DNA of 64,000 nt from Streptomyces actinomycinicus (GCF_016741775.1 NZ_JAERRK010000006.1:124001-188000), one strand, 5' to 3'; counted from the stretch's first letter, positions 25,741-34,376 are shown. Notes: generated by a model from the sequence alone, not told the origin. Numbers and translations are program-made.

Positions 25741-26900
25741 CGGGCCCCGCCTTCCTGTGCGCCGGGCTCGCCGTGCTGCTCCTGCTCGGCCTCCAGCTCG
25801 GCCCGCAACAGGGCGCGCTGCTCGCGCAGTTGCGCGGTGGTCTCGGCGTAGACGTGGTCGAAGAGGTCCATGGGGTCGAGTTCGGGGTCCTTGTTCATGC
25901 GTTCCCGCAAGGAGGCGGCCATCGTCTCGGCGTCCTGCCGGGCGGCCTCGATGCCGTCCTCGTCGAGCAGTCCGCGCGTGGTGAGTTCGCGTTCCAGCAG
26001 TGCGATCGGGTCGTGGGCGCGCCAGGCCTCGATCTCGGCGTCGCCCCGGTAGCGGGTGGCGTCGTCGGCGTTGGTGTGGGCGTCGATGCGGTACGTCACC
26101 GCCTCGATCAGGGTCGGGCCGCCGCCGGCGCGCGCGTGCCGTACGGCGTCGCTGAGGACCTCGTGCACGGCCGCCGCGTCGTTGCCGTCGACCAGCCGGC
26201 CCGGCATGCCGTACCCGACGGCCTTGTGGGCCAGGGAGGGGGCGGCGGTCTGCTTGGCGAGCGGGACGGAGATGGCGAAGCCGTTGTTCTGCACCAGGAA
26301 GACGACCGGCGCCTGCCAGACCGCGGCGAAGTTCAGCGCCTCGTGGAAGTCGCCCTCGCTGGTGCCGCCGTCGCCGACCATGGCGAGCGCCACCACGTCG
26401 TCGCCCTTGAGGCGGGCCGCGTGCGCGAGGCCCACGGCGTGCGGCAGCTGGGTGGCCAGCGGGGTGCTGAGGGGGGCCACGCGGTGGGCGTAGGGGTCGT
26501 AGCCGCTGTGCCAGTCGCCGCGCAGCAGGGTGAGCGCCTCCGCGGGGTCCACCCCCCGGGCGACGACGGCGAGGGTGTCGCGGTAGCTGGGGAAGAGCCA
26601 GTCGCGCTCCTCCAGCGCCAGGGCGGCGGCGACCTCGCAGGCCTCCTGACCGGTGCTGGACGGGTAGACGGCGAGCCGGCCCTGCTTGGTCAGGGCGGTG
26701 GCCTGGGCGTTGTAGCGGCGGCCACGCACCAGCTGGGCGTAGAGCCTGCGCAACAGGTCCGGGTCGGCCTTGCCGGCTGCTTCGGTGCCGAGGACGCGGT
26801 ACGGCTCGGCGTCGGGCAGCAGCGGCGCGGGGTCCATCCGGGGCTGCCAGGCGGGCGGCGGCGACGGCCGGTACGCGCCTCGCTGCTCCAGAACCGTCAT
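25737..26900 (-). CDS. bkdA2: Branched-chain 2-oxoacid dehydrogenase E1 alpha, second copy
   Basis: A 387-residue E1 alpha subunit. The thiamine-diphosphate motif runs from GDGGTSEGDFHEA to QNNGFAIS, and the conserved loop is YRIDAHTNADDATRYRG. Unlike copy 1 it has only a short Pro-rich N-terminal leader. It is the first gene of the operon and is divergent from the Lrp-type regulator bkdR. The 175-bp spacer contains a PaaR-type palindrome and two inverted DnaA boxes, so control of this copy may differ from that of copy 1. Confidence 0.92.
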   Translation of the reverse strand: MTVLEQRGAYRPSPPPAWQPRMDPAPLLPDAEPYRVLGTEAAGKADPDLLRRLYAQLVRGRRYNAQATALTKQGRLAVYPSSTGQEACEVAAALALEERDWLFPSYRDTLAVVARGVDPAEALTLLRGDWHSGYDPYAHRVAPLSTPLATQLPHAVGLAHAARLKGDDVVALAMVGDGGTSEGDFHEALNFAAVWQAPVVFLVQNNGFAISVPLAKQTAAPSLAHKAVGYGMPGRLVDGNDAAAVHEVLSDAVRHARAGGGPTLIEAVTYRIDAHTNADDATRYRGDAEIEAWRAHDPIALLERELTTRGLLDEDGIEAARQDAETMAASLRERMNKDPELDPMDLFDHVYAETTAQLREQRALLRAELEAEQEQHGEPGAQEGGAR

Positions 26901-26960
26901 GACGGCACCTCCTCGTGGGAGCGGCTACGGGAGGCGTGTCGGCTGTGACCCGCCTCACCT

Positions 26961-26974
26961 ACCGATTGTTCGGT
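26961..26974. promoter_or_regulatory. PaaR-type operator-like site before bkdA2
   Basis: ACCGATTGTTCGGT matches, on the reverse strand, 13 of 14 positions of the operator before paaA (34759-34772). It lies 61 bp upstream of the bkdA2 start. The adjacent TetR regulator (27660) is the obvious candidate to bind it. Confidence 0.5.
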
Positions 26975-27004
26975 CGTCGGCACATTTTGGCTACAGGCCC
27001 CTTC

Positions 27005-27034
27005 AGGCTGTGGACAAACGGTTCTCCACAGCCT
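27005..27034. other. Perfect inverted repeat containing two DnaA boxes
   Basis: AGGCTGTGGA and TCCACAGCCT are exact inverted repeats with a 10-nt spacer. On the minus strand 27009-27017 reads TTGTCCACA, the preferred Streptomyces DnaA box; 27022-27030 reads TTCTCCACA, a weaker box facing it. It lies in the bkdA2/bkdR spacer. Confidence 0.6.
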
Positions 27035-27075
27035 GCAATGAACGCAGGACGTCCACGGCGATGAAGCGGGGGGAC

Positions 27076-27573
27076 ATGGGACCTGAACAAATGGCCGACG
27101 GATCACCGGAGCGCGCCGTCCTGCCGCCTCGCCCGCTGGACGCCATCGACCAGGACATCCTGAAGATCCTCCAGGCCGACGGGCGCGCCTCGGTACGGTC
27201 CGTCGCCGAACGCGTCCACGTCTCGCGGGCCAACGCCTATGCGCGCATCAACCGGCTCGTCGAGGACGGGGTGATCCGTGGCTTCAGCGCGCGCGTGGAC
27301 CACGAGCGGGCGGGCCACGGCACGTCGGCGTACATCACGCTGAAGATCGTCCAGAACACCTGGCGGACGGTGCGCGAGCAGCTCAGGCAGCTGCCCGGCG
27401 CCTCCCACATCGCGCTGGTGGGGGGCGACTTCGATGTGCTGCTGCTGGTGCACACGCCCGACAACAAGGCGCTGCGCGAGCTGGTGCTGACGCGGCTCCA
27501 GGCGATCCCGGAGGTGCTCAGCACCCGCACGCTGCTGGTGTTCGAGGAGGAGGACCTGGAGCCGGACGGCTGA
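27076..27573 (+). CDS. bkdR: Lrp/AsnC-family regulator of the bkd operon
   Basis: A regulator of about 165 residues. The N-terminal helix-turn-helix (LDAIDQDILKILQADGRAS then VRSVAERVHVSRANAYARI) is followed by the AsnC effector/oligomerisation domain (about 85-160, LPGASHIALVGGDFDVLLLVH). It is divergent from bkdA2, the arrangement of the known bkdR in S. avermitilis and S. coelicolor, where an Lrp protein controls bkd and branched precursor supply. Several ATGs are possible (27061, 27076, 27091); 27076 has GGGGGG just before it. Its stop codon lies in a decayed tandem repeat. Confidence 0.88.
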   Translation: MGPEQMADGSPERAVLPPRPLDAIDQDILKILQADGRASVRSVAERVHVSRANAYARINRLVEDGVIRGFSARVDHERAGHGTSAYITLKIVQNTWRTVREQLRQLPGASHIALVGGDFDVLLLVHTPDNKALRELVLTRLQAIPEVLSTRTLLVFEEEDLEPDG

Positions 27574-27685
27574 GGCGGGCCCGGCGCAGCCCCGCAAGGA
27601 CCGGCCGGACGGCTGAAGTGGGTCCGTACAGCCACGCGAGGACGGCCGGGCGGCTGGGGTCAGTCCCGGCGCAGCCCCGCGAAGA
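27563..27685. repeat. Degenerate tandem repeat spanning two gene ends
   Basis: A unit of about 41-44 bp recurs at 27563, 27607 and 27648 (GGACGGCTGA, GGACGGCTGA, GGGCGGCTGG), each followed by GCAGCCCCGC- or CAGCCACGC-like sequence. The first copy holds the bkdR stop and the last copy runs into the end of the convergent TetR gene, encoding its final residues. Confidence 0.6.
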
Positions 27686-28247
27686 CCAGCCGGACGACGG
27701 CGTCGGCCACTTCCCGGTCGCTCGCGCCCCGCGCGTCCGGCCGGTACCACTCCACGATCGAGTTGATCATGCCGAAGACCAGCCGGGTGGCCAGGCGGAC
27801 CTCCACGTCGCCGCGTACGTCCCCGTCGGCCGCCGCCGCCTTCAGCAGCTCGGCGACCCGGTGGTCGAAGTCGCGTCGGCGCTCCAGCGCCCAGCGCTCG
27901 GTCTCCGTGTTGCCCCGCACACGGAGCAGCAGCGTCACGTAGGGCAGCTCGGCTATGAGCACCTCGACCATGCGGCGCACGACGTGCTCCAGCCGGTCCA
28001 CGGATCTGCCCGCGCGCGCGTGCTCCTCGTCCAGGATGGCGAACAGGCCGTCCAGGGCGCGGCTGACGGCCCGCCGGAGCAGTTCCTCCTTGCCGCTGAC
28101 GTGGTGGTATATCGACGACTTGGAGATGCCGGCCGCCTTGGACAGGTGCTCCATGGAGGTGCCGTCGTAGCCGCGCTCGTTGAAGACCCGCACGGCGACC
28201 GAGAGCAGCGTCTCGGGGGTGTACGTGTCGCGCCTGACCGTGGTCAT
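27660..28247 (-). CDS. paaR: TetR-family regulator of phenylacetate genes (PaaR-like)
   Basis: A 195-residue TetR-family protein. The N-terminal helix-turn-helix reads TLLSVAVRVFNERGYDGTSMEHLSKAAGISKSSIYHHVSGKEELL, and an all-helical ligand domain follows. Its ATG overlaps the stop of the paaH gene (ATGA), so it is co-transcribed with it. Two identical 18-bp palindromic sites before paaH/paaN and before paaA fit the core ACCGnnCGnnCGGT that I recall for PaaR of Corynebacterium. Known PaaR proteins are released by phenylacetyl-CoA. The name is inferred from this context. Confidence 0.75.
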   Translation of the reverse strand: MTTVRRDTYTPETLLSVAVRVFNERGYDGTSMEHLSKAAGISKSSIYHHVSGKEELLRRAVSRALDGLFAILDEEHARAGRSVDRLEHVVRRMVEVLIAELPYVTLLLRVRGNTETERWALERRRDFDHRVAELLKAAAADGDVRGDVEVRLATRLVFGMINSIVEWYRPDARGASDREVADAVVRLVFAGLRRD

Positions 28248-29758
28248 GAGGTGCCCTCCCGCTTGTCGATGGCGTACGCGTGCCGGTAGAGCGCGAGGGA
28301 GGGGGCGTAGCGTCCGGAGGGGTCGCGCTCGTGCATCTCGTCCAGGACGTCGAAGGCGAACTCGCGGCCGAGCCTGCGGTCCCATGCGAAGGGGCCGACC
28401 GGGTAGTTGACGCCGAGGCGCATCGCGGTGTCGATGTCCTCCTCGGTGGCCACGCCCTTGGCGACGGCGTCGTGGGCGAGGTCGATGATCCGTGCGACCG
28501 TGCGGGCCACGATCATGCCGGGGACGTCACCGATGACGCTGACCTCCTTGCCGAGCGCCTGGAACAGGCCCGTGGCCTCGGCGAGGGTCTGTGGGGAGGT
28601 GTCCTGGGAGGCGGACAGGGCGACACGGCCGGCCGCGCGGTAGTCCAGGGCGAGGTCGAAGTACACGACGTCCCGGAACTCGGCGGAGATCCGGCCGTCG
28701 GCGAGGACCAGCCGGCCGCCGCCGGGCAGCACCAGGCGGGTGCCGTTGTCCTCGTCCTCCTCACGGACCTGGATGCCCGCCTCACGGATCAGCGCGAGCA
28801 GCTCGGCCGCCGGGCCCAGGTCGCCCTCGACGACGACGTGGGCGGGCGGCTGCTCCTTGTCGGCGGTGTGCGGTTCGGGCCGCTCGGCGTCCTCGGCGTA
28901 GTCGTACCAGCCACGCCCGCTCTTGCGGCCGAGCCGGCCGGACTCCACCAGCCGGCGCTGGGCCAGGGACGGGGTGAAGCGCACGTCCTGGAAGAAGGAC
29001 TGCCACACCGAGTGGGTGACGGACTCGTTGACGTCCTGGCCGATCAGGTCGGTCAGCTCGAAGGCGCCCATCCGGAAGCCGCCGCAGTCGCGCAGCACCG
29101 CGTCGATGGTCGCGGGGTCGGCGGCCTGGGCCTCCAGGACGGCGAACGCCTCGGCGTAGAAGGGGCGGGCGATGCGGTTGACGATGAAGCCAGGGGTGTC
29201 CGCGCAGGCCACGGGGGTCTTGCCCCAGGCCCGGGCGGTCTCGTACGCGCGCGTGGCCGACGTGACGTCGGTGGCGAACCCGGAGACCACCTCGACCAGC
29301 GGCAGCAGCGGCGCCGGGTTGAAGAAGTGCAGGCCCACGAAGCGGCCAGGGTGGCGCAGGGCGCCGCCGATGGCCGTCACGGACAGGGAGGAGGTGTTCG
29401 TGGCGAGCAGGCAGTCCTCGGCGACGAACTCCTCGAGTTCGGCGAAGAGCCGCTGCTTGACGTCCAGCCGCTCCAGGACGGCCTCCACGACCAGCCCGCA
29501 GCCGGCCAGCTCCGTCATGCTGTCCACGGGCACCAAGCGGGCGCGGGCCGCGTCCCGGGCGTCAGGGGTGAGCCGGTCCTTCGCCACGAGCCGGTCGAGA
29601 CGGGCGCCGATCGCTTCGGCGGCCTCCCGGACGCGCCCGGGTATGGCGTCGTACAGCCGCACCGGGTGGCCGGCGACCAGCGCGACCTGGGCGATTCCCT
29701 GGCCCATGGTGCCGGTGCCGACGACGGCCACGGGGCTGCTGAGGTCGAGTGCTGTCAT
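28244..29758 (-). CDS. paaH: 3-hydroxyacyl-CoA dehydrogenase, PaaH type
   Basis: A 504-residue NAD-dependent 3-hydroxyacyl-CoA dehydrogenase. The Rossmann motif VVGTGTMGQGIAQVALVAGHPV is at the N-terminus, and the conserved HFFNPAPLLPLVEVVSG carries the catalytic His. The substrate-binding domain occurs twice (about 190-290 and again at 400-500), as in the long PaaH/PaaC enzymes that oxidise 3-hydroxyadipyl-CoA late in phenylacetate breakdown. It is the first gene of an operon with the TetR regulator and is divergent from paaN. Beta-oxidation of other acyl groups is an alternative role. Confidence 0.85.
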   Translation of the reverse strand: MTALDLSSPVAVVGTGTMGQGIAQVALVAGHPVRLYDAIPGRVREAAEAIGARLDRLVAKDRLTPDARDAARARLVPVDSMTELAGCGLVVEAVLERLDVKQRLFAELEEFVAEDCLLATNTSSLSVTAIGGALRHPGRFVGLHFFNPAPLLPLVEVVSGFATDVTSATRAYETARAWGKTPVACADTPGFIVNRIARPFYAEAFAVLEAQAADPATIDAVLRDCGGFRMGAFELTDLIGQDVNESVTHSVWQSFFQDVRFTPSLAQRRLVESGRLGRKSGRGWYDYAEDAERPEPHTADKEQPPAHVVVEGDLGPAAELLALIREAGIQVREEDEDNGTRLVLPGGGRLVLADGRISAEFRDVVYFDLALDYRAAGRVALSASQDTSPQTLAEATGLFQALGKEVSVIGDVPGMIVARTVARIIDLAHDAVAKGVATEEDIDTAMRLGVNYPVGPFAWDRRLGREFAFDVLDEMHERDPSGRYAPSLALYRHAYAIDKREGTS

Positions 29759-29810
29759 GTGCGCGATCCTCCCGCACGACGTTTTCCACAGATGCGGCGG
29801 ACCCTCTTGT

Positions 29811-29828
29811 CCCGACCGATCGTTCGGT
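29811..29828. promoter_or_regulatory. PaaR-type operator in the paaH/paaN divergent promoter
   Basis: The reverse complement of this site, ACCGAACGATCGGTCGGG, is identical over 18 bp to 34759-34776 before paaA. The palindromic core ACCGATCGTTCGGT lies between a TTGTCC (29807) and a TACTCT (29829), which are possible -35/-10 elements of paaN with a 16-bp spacer. Bound repressor would therefore block the promoter. Confidence 0.75.
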
Positions 29829-29917
29829 TACTCTAGCTCTGACCGTCTCATCCCGCTGCTCTTTCTGCCAGGTCCCGAACTCGACGAAGAGTTCTCCAGA
29901 CGAGGAGTTGGTCCCGC

Positions 29918-31609
29918 ATGGCCGCCGAACTGACCACGCACGAGCTGATCGAGAAGCATCGGCCCACGCTCGACCAGGCCCTGGAAGCGATCCGCACGCG
30001 CGCGTACTGGTCCCCGCACCCCGAACACCCCAAGGCCTACGGCGAGAACGGCAGCCTGGACGCGGCTGCGGGGAAGGCCGCCTTCGACGCTCTGCTGGGC
30101 ACCCGCATCGACCTCGGCCAGCCCGGCACGGACGACTGGGTGGGCGGTGAGGTCTCGCCGTACGGCGTCGAACTGGGCGTGACCTATCCCCACGCGGACA
30201 TCGACGTGCTCCTCCCGGCGATGCAGGCCGGGCAGCGGGCCTGGCGGGACGCCGGCCCCGAGGTCCGGGCGGCGCTCTGCATCGAGATCCTCAAGCGGAT
30301 CAGCGACCGGACGCACGAGTTCGCGCACGCGGTGATGCACACCAGCGGCCAGGCGTTCATGATGGCGTTCCAGGCGGGCGGGCCGCACGCCCAGGACCGC
30401 GGCCTGGAGGCGGTGGCCTACGCGTACGCGGAGCAGGTCCGCACGCCGGGCACGGCGGAGTGGACCAAGCCGCAGGGCAAGCGCGACCCGCTGGCCCTCA
30501 GCAAGACGTTCACCGCGGTCCCCCGCGGCATCGGCCTGGTCATCGGCTGCAACACCTTCCCGACGTGGAACGGCTACCCCGGCCTGTTCGCCTCCCTCGC
30601 CACCGGCAACGCGGTCCTGGTCAAGCCCCACCCGCGCGCGGTGCTGCCGCTCGCACTGACCGTCCAGGTCGCCCGGGACGTGCTGACCGCGGCGGGCTTC
30701 GACCCGAACCTGGTGGCCCTGGCCGCCGAGACCCCCGGCGAGGGCATCGCCAAGACCCTGGCCACCCGCCCGGAGATCCGGATCATCGACTACACCGGGT
30801 CGACGTCCTTCGGCGACTGGCTGGAGGCCAACGCCCGCCAGGCGCAGGTCTACACGGAGAAGGCCGGCGTCAACACGGTGATCGTGCACTCCACCGACGA
30901 CTACAAGGGCATGCTGTCCAACCTGGCGTTCTCGCTGTCCCTGTACAGCGGCCAGATGTGCACCACTCCGCAGAACCTGCTCGTCCCCCGCGACGGCATC
31001 AGCACCGACCAGGGCCCCAAGACCTTCGACGAGGTCACCGCCGACCTCGCCCGCGCGGTCGACGGCCTGCTCGGTGACGACGCGCGCGCGAACGCCCTGC
31101 TGGGCGCGATCGTCAACCCGGACGTCAAGGCCCGCCTGGAGGCCGCGGCCGGGCTCGGCGAAGTCGCGCTCGCCTCCCGAGAGATCACCAACCCGGAGTT
31201 CCCGGGCGCGGCGGTCCGCACCCCCGTCATCGTCAAGCTGGACGGCGCCAAGCCGGACGACGAGGCGGCCTACATGAGCGAGTGCTTCGGCCCGGTGTCC
31301 TTCGCCGTCGCGGTCGACTCCGTGGGCGACGCGGTGGAGCTGCTGCGCCGCACGGTCCGGGAGAAGGGCGCGATGACGGTCGGCGCCTACACCACGGACG
31401 CCGAGACCGAGCGGGCCGTCGAGGAGGTCTGCCTGGAGGAGGCGGCCCAGCTCTCGCTCAACCTGACCGGCGGGGTCTACGTCAACCAGACGGCCGCGTT
31501 CTCCGACTTCCACGGTTCGGGCGGCAACCCGGCGGCCAACGCGGCCCTCACCGACGGCGCGTTCGTGGCCAACCGCTTCCGGGTGGTGGAGGTGCGCCGG
31601 GAGGCGTGA
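29918..31609 (+). CDS. paaN: Phenylacetate degradation aldehyde dehydrogenase PaaN
   Basis: A 563-residue member of the aldehyde-dehydrogenase superfamily of the PaaN type, without the hydratase domain of PaaZ. The N-terminal TTHELIEKHRPTLDQALEAIRTRAYWSPHPEHPKAYG is typical of the family. The NAD/nucleotide region is GCNTFPTWNGYPGLFASLATGNAVLVKPHP, and the catalytic Cys is in SGQMCTTPQNLLVP. It oxidises the semialdehyde formed after ring opening of the phenylacetyl-CoA epoxide/oxepin. ATG at 29918; the promoter carries the shared operator. Confidence 0.87.
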   Translation: MAAELTTHELIEKHRPTLDQALEAIRTRAYWSPHPEHPKAYGENGSLDAAAGKAAFDALLGTRIDLGQPGTDDWVGGEVSPYGVELGVTYPHADIDVLLPAMQAGQRAWRDAGPEVRAALCIEILKRISDRTHEFAHAVMHTSGQAFMMAFQAGGPHAQDRGLEAVAYAYAEQVRTPGTAEWTKPQGKRDPLALSKTFTAVPRGIGLVIGCNTFPTWNGYPGLFASLATGNAVLVKPHPRAVLPLALTVQVARDVLTAAGFDPNLVALAAETPGEGIAKTLATRPEIRIIDYTGSTSFGDWLEANARQAQVYTEKAGVNTVIVHSTDDYKGMLSNLAFSLSLYSGQMCTTPQNLLVPRDGISTDQGPKTFDEVTADLARAVDGLLGDDARANALLGAIVNPDVKARLEAAAGLGEVALASREITNPEFPGAAVRTPVIVKLDGAKPDDEAAYMSECFGPVSFAVAVDSVGDAVELLRRTVREKGAMTVGAYTTDAETERAVEEVCLEEAAQLSLNLTGGVYVNQTAAFSDFHGSGGNPAANAALTDGAFVANRFRVVEVRREA

Positions 31610-31620
31610 CGCCCTCTCCC

Positions 31621-31656
31621 GAGGGGCGCCGTGCCGGACACCGCAGCGCGCCCCTC
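31621..31656. terminator. Hairpin between convergent paaN and methyltransferase genes
   Basis: GAGGGGCGC and GCGCCCCTC form a perfect 9-bp stem with an 18-nt loop, 11 bp after the paaN stop. It reaches the end of the convergent methyltransferase gene, so it may serve both. Confidence 0.6.
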
Positions 31657-32410
31657 ACGGGGCGCCGTGCGCCCCCGGATCGGCGCTCCAGTGGTACAGC
31701 GTCATGGCCACGCTCGTGGCCAGGTTGTAGCTGGAGACCTGGGGGCGCATCGGCAGCCGCAACAGATGGTCGGCACGCGCGCGCAGCTCGGCCGACAGGC
31801 CGGTGCGCTCCGAGCCGAAGGCCAGCACGGCGTCGTCCGGCAACGTGACGCCCCGGATGTCTTCGCCTTCCGGATCGAGCGCGAACATCGGCCCCGCGGG
31901 CAGCTCGCCGGCTTCGAGCCGCTCCACGGCGGTGGCGAAGTGCAGCCCTGCGCCGCCGCGGACGACGGTCGGGTGCCAGGGGTCGAGCGTGCCCGTGGTG
32001 ACCACTCCCGTCGCCCCGAAGCCGGCGGCCAGCCGGATCACGGCGCCCGCGTTGCCGAGGTTGCGCGGGTCGTCGAGGACGACGACGGGTGCGGTGCGCG
32101 GCGTACGGGCCAGCGTCCGCAGGTTGGCCGCGCGGGACGGCCGTACGGCGAGCGCGGCCACGCCCGTCGGATGGGGACGCGGGACGAGGGAGTCGTACAC
32201 CGGCCCGGGCACCTCCGTCAGGAGGGCGTCCAGGGCGTCGCGTACGTCCCCCGCCAGGTGCTCGGCCAGGGCGAGCGCGGCCTCCCGGTCGGTGGCGACC
32301 GCGACCGGCACCTCGGCCCCGAAGCGCAGCGCGTGCTTCAGCGCGTGGAAGCCGTCGAGCAGCACGGCGTCCGCCGCGTGCGCGCGCCAGCGGATCAGGG
32401 GGTCGGTCAT
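31655..32410 (-). CDS. SpoU/TrmH-family RNA 2'-O-methyltransferase
   Basis: A 251-residue SPOUT methyltransferase. The N-terminal substrate-binding part starts with MTDPLIRWRAHAADAVLLDGFHALKHAL. The knotted catalytic domain has VVLDDPRNLGNAGAVIRLAAGFG (motif 1), LAFGSERTGLS (motif 2) and LPMRPQVSSYNLATSVAMTLYHW (motif 3). The target RNA (tRNA or 23S rRNA) cannot be told. The ATG overlaps the HTTM gene stop (ATGA), so it is the last gene of a three-gene operon with two membrane proteins, an odd combination. Confidence 0.87.
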   Translation of the reverse strand: MTDPLIRWRAHAADAVLLDGFHALKHALRFGAEVPVAVATDREAALALAEHLAGDVRDALDALLTEVPGPVYDSLVPRPHPTGVAALAVRPSRAANLRTLARTPRTAPVVVLDDPRNLGNAGAVIRLAAGFGATGVVTTGTLDPWHPTVVRGGAGLHFATAVERLEAGELPAGPMFALDPEGEDIRGVTLPDDAVLAFGSERTGLSAELRARADHLLRLPMRPQVSSYNLATSVAMTLYHWSADPGAHGAP

Positions 32411-33618
32411 GCGGTGAACCCTACGCGGCCCGCACCGCTCTCCTCCGGGGAGCGCGGCGGGGGCACCGCACGGCCGCCGCGCCGCTCGAACCGCCCGCGC
32501 GCACGTTCCGCCAGGGCGCCCAGTCTGCGCAGGAAGGACGTCGGCAGGAAGACGGCGTCCGCGGCGATCATCGCCAGCGAGAAGAACGGCAGGCCGAGGA
32601 CGACCGCGATCACCGCGTGCTCGGTCATCATCAGCACCAGCAGGACGTTCTTGACCCGCCGGTTGAACAGGGTGAAGGGGAAGGCGACCTGGGCCATCAC
32701 CGTCACGTAGGCCGCGATCATCATGATCGTGCCGCTGGAGGACATCAGGTCGGCGAGGGCCGGCCAGGGCGAGAAGTAGTCCAGGTGGAGCGGGTAGTAG
32801 ACGGCCGTGCCGTCCTGCCAGCGGGAGCCCTGGATCTTGTACCAGCCGGCCGTGGCGTAGATCAGACATGCCTCTGCCATGATCACGGCCAGGGCGCCGT
32901 TGTGCAGGACGTTGGTGACGACGTCCAGCAGGATCCGCGGCTCCCGCCAGGCCGCCCGGCGTCCGACGGCCCACCACAGGCCGAGCACCACCCAGGCCGT
33001 CCACAGCAGCACCGGGACGAGCCTGCCGTTGTCGAAGCGGCCGGTCAGCGTGACGACGCCGAGCGCCGCCCCCAGCACCGCCCACAGCACCGGGCCGACC
33101 CGGTCGGCGGGCACGTGCTCCCCGCGCGCCCTTGCCGCCTCGTGCCGTGCCGCGCGCCGGGCGTCGAGGGACCACACCTGGCCGCAGCGCGTGAAGACCA
33201 GGTAGATGGACATCAGGTGCAGCACGTTGTCGCCGCCGTCGCCGATGAAGACGCTGCGGTTCTGCAACGACAGCACGCCCACCATGAACAGCACGGAAGC
33301 GGTCCGGGTGCGCCAGCCCAGCAGCAGCGCCGCGCTCGCGAGGATCGCCAGGGTGTAGAAGCACTCGAACCACAGCTGCCCGTCGGACCACAGCAGCGCC
33401 GTGAAGGCGTGGTTGTCCCGGGTCAGCTGCCGGGCGAGGTTCCAGCCCCACGGGCCGGAGGGGCCGTACAGCTCCTGGCGGTGCGGGAACTCGCGCAGCA
33501 GGAACAGCAGCCAGGTCGCGGCGAAGCCGATCCTGATCACGGCCGTCTGGTACGGGCCGAGGGCCGCCTCGGTGACCCGGGCGACACCGCGCGACACCGC
33601 TAGGGAGAACCGGTTCAC
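32407..33618 (-). CDS. HTTM-domain integral membrane protein
   Basis: A 403-residue membrane protein with about 8 hydrophobic segments. It has the HTTM (vitamin-K-dependent gamma-carboxylase-like) pattern: VIRIGFAATWLLFLLREFPHRQELYGPSGPWGWNL, then LQNRSVFIGDGGDNVLHLMSIYL and later CLIYATAGWYKIQGSRWQDGTAVYYPLHLDYF. In the eukaryotic relative this fold couples vitamin K oxidation to carboxylation; bacterial members are uncharacterised. The GTG at 33618 overlaps the upstream DUF5819 stop (GTGA), so the two are translated together. Confidence 0.8.
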   Translation of the reverse strand: MNRFSLAVSRGVARVTEAALGPYQTAVIRIGFAATWLLFLLREFPHRQELYGPSGPWGWNLARQLTRDNHAFTALLWSDGQLWFECFYTLAILASAALLLGWRTRTASVLFMVGVLSLQNRSVFIGDGGDNVLHLMSIYLVFTRCGQVWSLDARRAARHEAARARGEHVPADRVGPVLWAVLGAALGVVTLTGRFDNGRLVPVLLWTAWVVLGLWWAVGRRAAWREPRILLDVVTNVLHNGALAVIMAEACLIYATAGWYKIQGSRWQDGTAVYYPLHLDYFSPWPALADLMSSSGTIMMIAAYVTVMAQVAFPFTLFNRRVKNVLLVLMMTEHAVIAVVLGLPFFSLAMIAADAVFLPTSFLRRLGALAERARGRFERRGGRAVPPPRSPEESGAGRVGFTA

Positions 33619-34376
33619 CGCACGCCCCCCGCCGTCTCGTCGGCCGTCAGCGACCACCAGGGCAGCAGCCGGTAGACGGGCTTGTCGGACACCCGCTCAC
33701 CGCTCCATGCCGGCGGCTGCACATTGGTGGTGCTGGATCGGACCTGCACGCGTCGTATCCGGCCTTCCCGGCTCGTCGGGTCGTCCCGGTACAGGCGCAT
33801 GACCACGATCCGGCGCAGGTACTGCTCGGACAGGGACCCGCGCATGCCCACGGGACGGTTGTCAGTGCTGTGCGTGGCCGAGAAGAAGTCCCAGGCCCGG
33901 CGCAGCTCGTTCTGCTGGGTGTGGCTCGGCAGCGGGTTGCCGTCGATGGCGGCGCCGTCCTGGGCGGACAGGTCGGTCCAGCCGGTGGTGCGCAGGCCGC
34001 CGTCGTTCATCCGCACCTCCGCGCGCACCTGGACGGCGATGTTCTGCTGGAGCGGGTTCGGCGCGAACAGTTTCCAGTTCTGCTCGAACTCCGGGTACAC
34101 CCACTCCTCGACCGCCTTGCCGTGCTGTTTGGTGACGGTGTTGGCGGGGGCGACGCTGAGGAACACCATGAGCACGTGCACGACCGCGCCGACGGCGACC
34201 ACCGCGAGCGCCAGCGCCGCGCCGACCTGGTAGCGCAGGGAGAGCGCGGCGACGCCGGTGCGGGGCGGATCCGGCGGGGCGGAGGCCGGGGTTTCCGGGG
34301 GTTCTTCCGGGAGACGCGTCCCGGCCGACCCGACCGGGCCCTGTGGGCCCCGCGAGTCCTCGTCGTACGCGTCCAT
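33615..34376 (-). CDS. DUF5819 family membrane-anchored protein
   Basis: A 253-residue protein. A Pro/Asp/Glu-rich cytoplasmic leader (about 50 residues) is followed by one membrane segment ([25 protein letters not shown]) and an extracytoplasmic domain with [21 protein letters not shown], the sequence that marks the DUF5819 family. Its function is unknown. Coupled translation with the HTTM protein suggests that the pair forms one membrane complex. ATG at 34376 with GGGGGACGGG upstream is chosen; ATG at 34403 is an alternative. Confidence 0.78.
   Translation of the reverse strand: MDAYDEDSRGPQGPVGSAGTRLPEEPPETPASAPPDPPRTGVAALSLRYQVGAALALAVVAVGAVVHVLMVFLSVAPANTVTKQHGKAVEEWVYPEFEQNWKLFAPNPLQQNIAVQVRAEVRMNDGGLRTTGWTDLSAQDGAAIDGNPLPSHTQQNELRRAWDFFSATHSTDNRPVGMRGSLSEQYLRRIVVMRLYRDDPTSREGRIRRVQVRSSTTNVQPPAWSGERVSDKPVYRLLPWWSLTADETAGGVR

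Noticed and set aside
29782..29790. TTTTCCACA words at 29782 and 34704 considered as DnaA-box clusters
   Set aside because: They are single, weaker boxes (T at position 3) without companions in the needed layout, so they are not listed as features.
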